Shown here: positions 6,791-11,118 of the stretch, piece by piece | How positions within the stretch are numbered: the stretch's first letter is position 1 | Layout of the letters: each line of letters begins with the position of its first letter | Source: DASZZY01 sp036260395 | GTDB taxonomy: Bacteria; Actinomycetota; UBA4738; CALAEC01 | Assembly (NCBI GenBank): GCA_036260395.1 | Contig: DASZZY010000074.1 | Span: 1 to 11,118, forward strand | Direction of reading: 5' to 3' | Length of the DNA stretch: 11,118 nucleotides | Position numbers and translations under genes: made by a program | The notes under the pieces: generated by a model | Seen by the model: only the letters and a program-made list of their open reading frames with translations | Told to the model about the DNA's origin: nothing | Database searches by the model: none

Positions 6791-7836
6791 CACGCCCCTC
6801 CCGCGATCCGCCGCTTGACGTCTGCGATCGCGTCGATCGGCCCCGGGTCGACGCCCCGGGCGACGGCGTGGCGGACGCTGGCCGCGTCGCCCAGGAGCAT
6901 CAGCGACAGCACCTGGGCCAGCCCGCTCCGTCCGACGGCCCGGACCTCGCGGTGCTCCAGCCCCGACGCGCGAACGGCATCGATCGTCGCCCGGAGCCGT
7001 GCCGGGACCGTGGGGTGCTCGCCGGCGTGGCGGAGGATCACGACGGCGAACCCCCGCCCGGCGCCCGCGGACCACCCCACGATCTCGTGGTGGTCGAGCT
7101 CCGGGAGCACGGAGGCGAACGCCGGGACCTTGGCGTTCTCGTTGAAGGCGGCCTTCCAGCGCCACGCCGCGGCGGCCCCCACGGCGCCGGAGGACCACAC
7201 CACGGGGACGCGGTCGCCGACCCATCCCGCCACGGCGGCCGCCTCGTCGCCCGCGCCACCGACGGCGACCGCCACCTCCTCCAGGGCCCCGGCCGCGTCG
7301 GCGACCTCGCCATCGACCGGCGGCAGGACCCCCGCGGCGGCCAGCGCGCCGAGGGCCCCTCCCACCAGCGACCCGAGCGCCGCGCGGGGGTGGGGCAGGT
7401 CCCCCGGCAGCTCGACCGTCGGCACACCGGCCTCGGCGGCGCGCTCGGCCAGGGCCCCGCCGGAGCACACGGCCACCACGGAGCATCGGCGGGCGACGGC
7501 TTCCTCGAACGCCGAGAGCGTCTCCTCGGTGTTGCCGGAGTACGACAGGCAGACGACGACGGATCGCTCGTCGCAGAACGCCGGGAGGACGTAGTCCCGA
7601 ACGGTGACCATCGGCATCGTGGCCCGGCGCTCCAGCGCGGCGGCGATGGCGTCGCCCGCGGCGGCCGAGCCCCCCATCGCGCAGAAGGCGACCGACCGGG
7701 CGTCCGGCATCCGCCGCGGGCCCGCGGCCCGGCCGGCGCCGTACCCGGCGCGGAGCCGGGGACCTCCCTCCAGGTAGGCGTCGAGGAGACCCGAGGGGTC
7801 GCCCACCGTCGCCGCGTCGTCGATCGGAACCCTCAC
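6790..7836 (-). CDS. Bifunctional phosphoglucose/phosphomannose isomerase (SIS domains)
   Basis: Interconverts glucose-6-P, mannose-6-P and fructose-6-P, linking glycolysis with mannose donor synthesis. The 348 residues carry two SIS domains. The first has AMGGSAAAGD (53-62) and the substrate-phosphate loop SYSGNTEET (98-106). The second has FNENAK (231-236) and ELDHHEIVGW (246-255). E233 and H249 are 16 residues apart, the same spacing as the catalytic Glu203/His219 of the Pyrobaculum PGI/PMI enzyme. The C-terminus keeps the RGVDPGPI-type ending of the family. The start is GTG at 7836-7834, overlapping the Trm112-like stop by 4 bases (GTGA). A longer frame upstream lies inside that gene and is rejected. 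A position between manB and ahcY is normal for actinobacteria. Whether both activities are kept cannot be told from sequence. Confidence 0.94.
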   Translation of the reverse strand: MRVPIDDAATVGDPSGLLDAYLEGGPRLRAGYGAGRAAGPRRMPDARSVAFCAMGGSAAAGDAIAAALERRATMPMVTVRDYVLPAFCDERSVVVCLSYSGNTEETLSAFEEAVARRCSVVAVCSGGALAERAAEAGVPTVELPGDLPHPRAALGSLVGGALGALAAAGVLPPVDGEVADAAGALEEVAVAVGGAGDEAAAVAGWVGDRVPVVWSSGAVGAAAAWRWKAAFNENAKVPAFASVLPELDHHEIVGWSAGAGRGFAVVILRHAGEHPTVPARLRATIDAVRASGLEHREVRAVGRSGLAQVLSLMLLGDAASVRHAVARGVDPGPIDAIADVKRRIAGGA

Positions 7837-8012
7837 GAGCCGTCCGGCTTCGTGGCCTCCTCGATGAGCATCACCGGGATGTCGTCCCGGACCGGATAGC
7901 GGTACCGGCACCGGCCGACGCAGACGATCTCGTCGTCCTGCTCGTGGTACTCGACGTCCCCCCGGCAGTTCGGGCAGGCCAGGATGTCCAGCAGCTCCTT
8001 GTCGACCGCCAT
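7833..8012 (-). CDS. Trm112-like zinc-binding protein
   Basis: Small 59-residue protein of the Trm112/YcaR family. LLDILACPNCRGDVEY near the start supplies C13 and C16; the second knuckle is C31 and C35, and the product ends in RYPVRDDIPVMLIEEA, the usual family C-terminus. In eukaryotes and archaea Trm112 activates methyltransferases that modify tRNA, rRNA and release factors; the bacterial role is not well settled, so a methyltransferase partner is inferred only. The start is ATG at 8012-8010 with GGGGAG 6-7 bases upstream. It follows manB by 49 bases and overlaps the isomerase start by 4 bases. If it activates a SAM-dependent methyltransferase, being in one operon with ahcY, which removes the methylation by-product, would make sense. 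Confidence 0.93.
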   Translation of the reverse strand: MAVDKELLDILACPNCRGDVEYHEQDDEIVCVGRCRYRYPVRDDIPVMLIEEATKPDGS

Positions 8013-8061
8013 GTCATCTCCCCTCGAACCGTCGCGCCCCGTTCGCTCCCGCGGCCCCGAT

Positions 8062-9402
8062 TCAGCGACCGCGGATGACCCCCAACACGTCGCCCGTCCC
8101 GCGTTCCAACAGCTCCGGCGTCCGGCCCTCGACGTTGAGCCGGAGCAGCGGCTCGGTGTTCGAGGGCCGGACATTGAACCACCAATCCTCGTACTCGACG
8201 GTCAGCCCGTCGAGCCGGTCCTGGCGCCCGTCGGCGAACGCCTCCGCCACGCGCTCGATGGCGGCCGCCTGGTCGCCGACCTCGGAGTTGATCTCGCCCG
8301 AGGCGTGGTAGCGCTGGTAGGGCGAGACCAGCTCGGACATCGGGACCCCCGCTCGCGACAGGCGCTCCATCACGACGAGCGCCGCGATGATCCCCGAGTC
8401 GGCCCGGTAGTGGTCCCGGAAGTAGTAGTGCCCCGAGTGCTCGCCGCCGAACGCGGCGCCGGTCTCGGCCATGACCTTCTTGATGAGCGAGTGCCCCACC
8501 CGGGTTCGGATCGGTTCGCCCCCGTGCTCGCGGATCACCTCGGGGACCGCCCAGGAGCAGATCAGGTTGTGGAGGATCCTGGCCCCCGGCTCCCTGGCCA
8601 GGATGGCCTCGGCGACCAGCGCCGTGATCGTGGATCCCGACACGCCCCGGGCCCGCTCGTCGACGATGAACACCCGGTCCGCGTCGCCGTCGAACGCCAG
8701 CCCGAGGTCCGCGCCGTGCTCCGTCACCGCCCGGCGGAGGTCCTCCTGGTTCTCCGGCTGAATCGGATCGGCCGGGTGGTTGGGAAAGGTGCCGTCGAGC
8801 TCGAGGAACAGGCCCACGAGCTTGACCGGCAGCCGCTCGAAGATCGCGGGCAACACGAGCCCGGCCATGCCGTTGGCCGCGTCGGCCACGACCGTGAGTG
8901 GCGCCATGGCGTTCGGCTCGACGAACGCCAGCACGTGCTCGACGTAGTCCTCGAGAATCTCGCGCCGCTCGACCCGACCGGCGGCCGGACCGCTCGGCAC
9001 GTCGCTGGCTTCGGCGAGATCGCGGACCTCGTAGAGCCCCGAGTCCTCGCCGACCGGCGCCGCGCCAGCCCGGCACAGCTTCAGCCCGTTGTAGTTCGGC
9101 GGGTTGTGGCTGGCGGTGAACATCGCCCCCGGCAGCTCGAGGCGACCGGACGCGAAGTACAGCATGTCGGTGGTGGCCAGCCCGATGTCGATGACGCCCG
9201 TGCCCGTGGCGGTGACGCCCTCCGAGAACGCCGCGGCCAGCGGCGGCGAGGAGAGCCGGCAGTCGCGCCCCAGGACCACCGATGGGCCGCCGACGAACCG
9301 GGCGAACGCGGCGCCGATCCGGCGGGCGACGTCCTCGTCGAGCTGATCGGGGTACGTGCCACGGATGTCGTAAGCCTTGAAGATGGAGGAGAGGGCCCCC
9401 AC
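8062..9402 (-). CDS. manB: Phosphomannomutase/phosphoglucomutase
   Basis: Alpha-D-phosphohexomutase converting mannose-6-P to mannose-1-P and/or glucose-6-P to glucose-1-P, on the route to nucleotide sugars for cell-wall glycans. The 446 residues have all four family sites: phosphoserine loop FTASHNP with S98, metal site DGDADR (238-243), sugar-recognition loop GGEHSGHYYFRD (319-330) and phosphate-binding loop RPSNTEP (412-418). FKAYDIRG near the N-terminus is typical of the PMM/PGM branch. The GEHSGH sequence is common in dual-specificity mutases. The start is GTG at 9402-9400 with no ribosome site. TAGAAT lies 7 bases upstream, which would make the message leaderless. It is the first large gene of the operon running to ahcY or comF. 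Confidence 0.96.
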   Translation of the reverse strand: MGALSSIFKAYDIRGTYPDQLDEDVARRIGAAFARFVGGPSVVLGRDCRLSSPPLAAAFSEGVTATGTGVIDIGLATTDMLYFASGRLELPGAMFTASHNPPNYNGLKLCRAGAAPVGEDSGLYEVRDLAEASDVPSGPAAGRVERREILEDYVEHVLAFVEPNAMAPLTVVADAANGMAGLVLPAIFERLPVKLVGLFLELDGTFPNHPADPIQPENQEDLRRAVTEHGADLGLAFDGDADRVFIVDERARGVSGSTITALVAEAILAREPGARILHNLICSWAVPEVIREHGGEPIRTRVGHSLIKKVMAETGAAFGGEHSGHYYFRDHYRADSGIIAALVVMERLSRAGVPMSELVSPYQRYHASGEINSEVGDQAAAIERVAEAFADGRQDRLDGLTVEYEDWWFNVRPSNTEPLLRLNVEGRTPELLERGTGDVLGVIRGR

Positions 9403-9409
9403 GCGGCAG

Positions 9410-9415
9410 ATTCTA
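9410..9415 (-). promoter_or_regulatory. Candidate leaderless -10 element for manB
   Basis: TAGAAT on the minus strand, followed by 7 bases (CTGCCGC) and then the GTG start of manB. No ribosome site is present and the -35 region is not recognisable. The position predicts transcription starting at or next to the GTG. Confidence 0.5.
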
Positions 9416-9447
9416 GCCGAGGGCGGGAACCGGCTCCGTGGAGGGCG

Positions 9448-9636
9448 TTACCGCTTCGGCGGGTGCTGGACGGCCTGCTGCCGGGTGATGCGGAGCCCGT
9501 CGCGCTCCCACGACCGCGACTCGCACGACAGGCACATCCGGAACGTCACGCCGCCGTTGGCCATCTCCATGGCGATCTCGACGACCGGGCTGCCGCACGC
9601 CTGGCACGCCGCCACCTGCTTCGTCTGCGCTTCCAT
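9448..9636 (-). CDS. Small zinc-ribbon protein upstream of manB
   Basis: A 62-residue protein with two CxxC knuckles, C11/C14 (ACQACGSP) and C35/C38 (MCLSCES), 20 residues apart: the geometry of a single zinc ribbon. Between them lies VVEIAMEMANGGVTFR, a probable beta hairpin, and after the second knuckle comes SRSWERDG. There is no signal peptide or membrane segment, so it is cytoplasmic. I do not recognise the family. Similar ribbons bind nucleic acid or proteins, but nothing here selects one. The start is uncertain: ATG at 9636 is followed directly by the conserved-looking part, while an in-frame ATG at 9672 would add 12 low-complexity residues. Neither has a clear ribosome site. It ends 45 bases before manB. 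Confidence 0.72.
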   Translation of the reverse strand: MEAQTKQVAACQACGSPVVEIAMEMANGGVTFRMCLSCESRSWERDGLRITRQQAVQHPPKR

Positions 9637-9715
9637 ACCCGCATGGTCGGCCCCCCGGGCCCGGCGCTCCATAGCCCGGAGTGACCATCTTGGGAGGGGG
9701 CCACCGGGCCGCGGG

Positions 9716-10039
9716 CTAGTCCAGGGGGACTACCGGTCGCTCGCCCGAGCCCGCGTCCGCGGCGTCCGGGAGGCGCTTTCCGATGTAGCGGGAGCGCAGC
9801 CGGCCGCCCTCGCGCCAGTACGCGTACCAGTAGGGCCCGTGCGGGCACCGCGTGCACCCCTTCCTGCCGCACCGCACGGGCTCCTGCCGGAACGTGACCT
9901 TCCCCCGCCGGGACGTGGGACGGTCCCACTCCGCTCCCGCGCGGGCCACCAGGAGGCCGCGGACGAAGATCAGCAGGCGCCGGAGGTCGTACTCGTCGAG
10001 CGCCCGGACGGCGCGGATGAGCTCGCGGTCGAGCGCCAT
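9716..10039 (-). CDS. DUF6788-like small Cys-rich protein
   Basis: A 107-residue basic protein. The N-terminal part (1-35: LDRELIRAVRALDEYDLRRLLIFVRGLL) looks helical and amphipathic. The C-terminal part (about 48-90) has the pattern VRCGRKGCTRCPHGPYWYAYWREGGRLRSRYIG split over C57, C62, C65 and H67, then aromatic strands. I associate this pattern with DUF6788, a short module seen in small actinobacterial proteins and alongside mobile-element proteins; this is from memory. It may bind zinc and nucleic acid. The start is ATG at 10039, directly abutting a 22-base palindrome. A TTG at 10060 would make the palindrome coding and is less likely. A -35/-10 pair (TTGAGC, 18 bases, TACGCT) places transcription 3-5 bases before the ATG. 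It is not a regular member of the DUF3499-manB neighbourhood that I know of. Confidence 0.78.
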   Translation of the reverse strand: MALDRELIRAVRALDEYDLRRLLIFVRGLLVARAGAEWDRPTSRRGKVTFRQEPVRCGRKGCTRCPHGPYWYAYWREGGRLRSRYIGKRLPDAADAGSGERPVVPLD

Positions 10040-10061
10040 CTTGGGTACAAGCGTACCCAAG
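10040..10061 (-). promoter_or_regulatory. Palindromic operator candidate at the DUF6788-like promoter
   Basis: Perfect inverted repeat with 9-base arms CTTGGGTAC and GTACCCAAG around a 4-base centre. It spans the predicted -10 element and transcription start and touches the ATG. A protein bound here would block the polymerase, so a repressor or autoregulation site is the natural reading. No known regulator consensus is matched. Confidence 0.6.
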
Positions 10062-10079
10062 AGAGCAGGGTGCGCTCAA
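10050..10079 (-). promoter_or_regulatory. Promoter of the DUF6788-like gene
   Basis: Minus-strand -35 TTGAGC (10079-10074) and -10 TACGCT (10055-10050) with an 18-base spacer. The start would fall near 10043, leaving almost no leader before the ATG at 10039. It lies within the 74-base gap after the DUF3499 gene. Confidence 0.5.
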
Positions 10080-10113
10080 CCGGGGAGGAGCGGTCGACGG
10101 GCGCCCGGCGGAG

Positions 10114-10431
10114 CTACCCGCCGCCCGCGGCGGCGACCGGCGCCACCAGGGCGTCCTCGGCGCTGCCGATCGGCGTCCCCCGCGGATGGCGCGGGACCTC
10201 GGCGGGCTCCGGCGGCGGCGCCGGCCGGGCGACCGGGGCGGGGGCCCGCTCGTCCAGCCGCGCCCAGCCGACCGGCGGGGTCATCCGGTCCGCGTGAGCC
10301 TGGCAGACCTCGATGAAGTTCGGGTCGCGCTCGGGGGCCAGCTCCCGCAGCCACAGAACCCGCTCGCCGTACCGGAGGACGACACGCGCCCCGGCGGGCT
10401 CGCCGCAGCCGACCTTCGCGCATCGGCGCAT
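10114..10431 (-). CDS. DUF3499 family zinc-binding protein
   Basis: A 105-residue protein matching the DUF3499 family, which in actinobacteria usually sits just upstream of manB. The conserved N-terminal 60 residues read MRRCAKVGCGEPA, then two strands, EVCQAHADRMTPPVGW. C4, C9, C43 and H46 are likely zinc ligands. Residues 61-105 are a Pro/Ala-rich, probably disordered tail ending in AAAGGG. Function is not established. The start is ATG at 10431; an in-frame TTG 36 bases upstream falls inside the -35 element and is rejected. A well-formed promoter places the transcript start at the ATG, so it is probably translated leaderless. Separation from manB by two extra small genes is unusual; in many actinobacteria the two are adjacent. 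Confidence 0.88.
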   Translation of the reverse strand: MRRCAKVGCGEPAGARVVLRYGERVLWLRELAPERDPNFIEVCQAHADRMTPPVGWARLDERAPAPVARPAPPPEPAEVPRHPRGTPIGSAEDALVAPVAAAGGG

Positions 10432-10438
10432 GGTCGCC

Positions 10439-10467
10439 ACGCTAAATGACAGGCGTGGCATTTGCAA
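10439..10467 (-). promoter_or_regulatory. Leaderless promoter of the DUF3499 gene
   Basis: Minus-strand -35 TTGCAA (10467-10462), 17-base spacer and -10 TAGCGT (10444-10439), then 7 bases and the ATG. This is the best-formed promoter in the window. There is no ribosome site, consistent with leaderless translation. Confidence 0.65.
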
Positions 10468-10481
10468 GGGCGCCGCACGAT

Positions 10482-10506
10482 CTTAGGTACCGAGGCGCTA
10501 CCTAAG
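10482..10506 (-). promoter_or_regulatory. Palindrome upstream of the DUF3499 promoter
   Basis: Inverted repeat with 8-base arms CTTAGGTA and TACCTAAG around a 9-base centre. Its centre is about 63 bases upstream of the predicted start, a usual place for a class I activator. The half-site closely resembles that of the palindrome at 10040-10061 (CTTRGGTA). The arms also recall the TTAGGT half of DtxR/IdeR boxes, but the spacing (23 bases outer to outer rather than 19) does not fit. Confidence 0.5.
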
Positions 10507-10585
10507 CACCCGAAACAAGGGGCGGCGGCGCCCGGATCGCCGGCCGCGGCGGTCACCGGCGCGAAGGGGGCCTGGACCGAGCGCG

Positions 10586-10609
10586 AAAAGGGAGCCCCGA
10601 GGGGCTCCC
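10586..10609 (-). terminator. Intrinsic terminator
   Basis: Minus-strand hairpin GGGAGCCC / GGGCTCCC with a tight loop (10590-10609), followed immediately by TTTT (10589-10586). It faces the direction of all genes here and closes the small RNA unit that starts near 10671. Confidence 0.8.
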
Positions 10610-10671
10610 CGCACAAAAGCGTACTCCGGAGCGACCTTCCGGGTTTCCCCTTCCGACCTCTCCGGAGTACA
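10586..10671 (-). ncRNA. Candidate small RNA with symmetric hairpin, own promoter and terminator
   Basis: A non-coding unit of about 86 bases. An 11-bp perfect stem, GUACUCCGGAG (10670-10660) with CUCCGGAGUAC (10631-10621), opens one base after the predicted transcript start. The 28-base interior is almost two-fold symmetric. It has an A/G mismatch, GGUC opposite GGUC (pairs through two G-U wobbles), then GGAA opposite GGAA (four potential tandem G-A pairs), then GGG/CCC capped by a GAAA tetraloop. GCUUUUGUGC leads to the terminator hairpin. The same features on the plus strand would give UUCC/UUCC and a UUUC loop, so the minus strand is the RNA strand. It does not match signal recognition particle RNA, 6S, tmRNA or the riboswitches I know. 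No ORF with a ribosome site lies inside. Function unknown; it could act in trans or as a leader of the DUF3499 gene. Confidence 0.65.
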
Positions 10672-10677
10672 TCTGTG

Positions 10678-10707
10678 ATAGTACCCCGAGCCCGACCATG
10701 GGCGCAA
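10678..10707 (-). promoter_or_regulatory. Promoter of the candidate small RNA
   Basis: Minus-strand -35 TTGCGC (10707-10702) and -10 TACTAT (10683-10678), 18-base spacer. The predicted start, 6-7 bases further on, is at about 10671, one base before the 11-bp stem. Confidence 0.6.
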
Positions 10708-10709
10708 GC

Positions 10710-10781
10710 GGGCCGGGCGTTCTTGTCACTCTTTCCGTCACCCGCGCCCGAGGAGGACCAGCGGGGACGGAGAAGGTGGGG
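10710..10781. other. Spacer between the small RNA promoter and the L,D-transpeptidase
   Basis: Part of the 385-base gene-free stretch 10432-10816. No reading frame with coding character, no repeat and no other hairpin of note is visible in this section. Confidence 0.5.
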
Positions 10782-10816
10782 GGCCGCCGCCCGGATCGGG
10801 GCGGGCCCTGGCGGCC
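10782..10816 (-). terminator. Possible stem-loop terminator of the L,D-transpeptidase
   Basis: GGCCGCC directly after the stop codon pairs with GGCGGCC 21 bases further on; an inner CCGCCC/GGGCGG stem is an alternative. There is no U-run, so it may be a U-less terminator or merely GC-rich sequence. Confidence 0.3.
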
Positions 10817-11118
10817 TCAGCCGACGATGTGGACGGCGGTGCCGATCGGCACGATCTCGTACAGCTCCTCGACGTCCGAGCGATGCATGCGCACGCAGCC
10901 GTGGGAGGCGTAGGTGCCGACCGAGCCGGAGTCGGCCGTGCCGTGGATCCGGATGCCCGGTGCGTCGAGGTACAGGGCCCTGGTGCCCAGCGGGTTGCTC
11001 GGCCCGCCGGGGATGGAGAGCGGCAGGCCCGCGCCCCAGCCGTCCGGGGCGGGGTTGATCCACGTGGGGTTCTCGGCCTTGTTGATGATCGTCCACTCCC
11101 CCTGGGGCGTCGGGTAGG
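10817..11118 (-). CDS. L,D-transpeptidase (YkuD), C-terminal part
   Basis: The last 99 residues of an L,D-transpeptidase, an exported enzyme that makes 3-3 crosslinks in peptidoglycan or attaches proteins to it. The fragment opens with YPTPQGEWTIINK and NPTWINP, the usual first strands of the YkuD domain. It continues through GGPSNPLGTRALYL and IRIHGTADSGSVG (H58) to the catalytic SHGCVRM motif with H72 and nucleophile C74, and ends in PIGTAVHIVG just after the domain. The active site is intact. The N-terminus with any signal peptide or extra domains is beyond the window. It is separated from the DUF3499 gene by the small RNA and its terminator, so it is probably not in the same transcript. 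Confidence 0.94.
   Translation of the reverse strand, partial: YPTPQGEWTIINKAENPTWINPAPDGWGAGLPLSIPGGPSNPLGTRALYLDAPGIRIHGTADSGSVGTYASHGCVRMHRSDVEELYEIVPIGTAVHIVG

Noticed and set aside
7984..9684. Long plus-strand open frame (566 codons) opposite manB
   Set aside because: Covers a clear manB with all catalytic motifs on the other strand; the product is low-complexity and has no recognisable domain.
10482..10506. DtxR/IdeR iron box
   Set aside because: The arms resemble the TTAGGT half-site, but the outer length is 23 rather than 19 bases, the centre does not match, and no iron gene is nearby.
10621..10670. Signal recognition particle (4.5S) RNA
   Set aside because: The GGAAGG element recalls the SRP apical loop, but the required AGCA/CAGG internal loop is missing and the hairpin is symmetric.
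10281..11096. Minus-strand frame (271 codons) from the right end into the DUF3499 gene
   Set aside because: It is out of frame with the L,D-transpeptidase motif SHGCVRM and crosses the small RNA terminator.
1..11118. CRISPR arrays, insertion sequences, tRNA or rRNA genes
   Set aside because: No regularly spaced direct repeats, transposase or terminal inverted repeats, and no cloverleaf or rRNA signature was seen on either strand.

Overview
The window is very GC-rich, and every gene I can support lies on the minus strand, so it reads right to left. The core order is DUF3499 protein, phosphomannomutase/phosphoglucomutase (manB), Trm112-like zinc protein, bifunctional phosphoglucose/phosphomannose isomerase, then S-adenosylhomocysteine hydrolase (ahcY). 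This order is typical of Actinomycetota. The GC content, frequent GTG/TTG starts and several apparently leaderless promoters agree. I infer an actinobacterium, probably a deep-branching uncultured one; no marker here fixes the class.

Right end (about 9.4-11.1 kb). A partial L,D-transpeptidase is followed by a 385-base gene-free stretch. That stretch contains what looks like a complete small RNA unit (promoter, symmetric hairpin, terminator), a palindrome and a clear leaderless promoter for a DUF3499 protein. Two more short Cys-rich proteins follow: a DUF6788-like protein behind its own promoter and palindrome, and a CxxC/CxxC zinc ribbon.

Middle (4.0-9.4 kb). This is a compact metabolic operon: manB, Trm112-like protein, pgi/pmi (4-base overlap), purine nucleoside phosphorylase (1-base overlap), ahcY (11-base gap) and a 240-residue protein of unknown function. 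manB and pgi/pmi interconvert hexose phosphates and feed mannose donors for glycans. AhcY clears the methylation by-product S-adenosylhomocysteine. The phosphorylase salvages purine nucleosides.

Left (0-4.0 kb). comF is followed by a roughly 230-nt region closed by a perfect 14-bp long-range stem and packed with nested helices, directly upstream of a ribosome hibernation factor gene. I read it as a raiA-type structured RNA. Next come a short raiA/hpf gene, an orphan NarL-type response regulator, a secreted protein with two DUF11 repeats, and the first 176 codons of an MFS transporter that runs off the window.

The two most interesting items are both RNAs: the raiA-type leader (3007-3237) and the compact hairpin RNA with a two-fold symmetric purine core (10586-10671), which I cannot match to a known family. 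I see no insertion sequence, CRISPR array, tRNA or rRNA.
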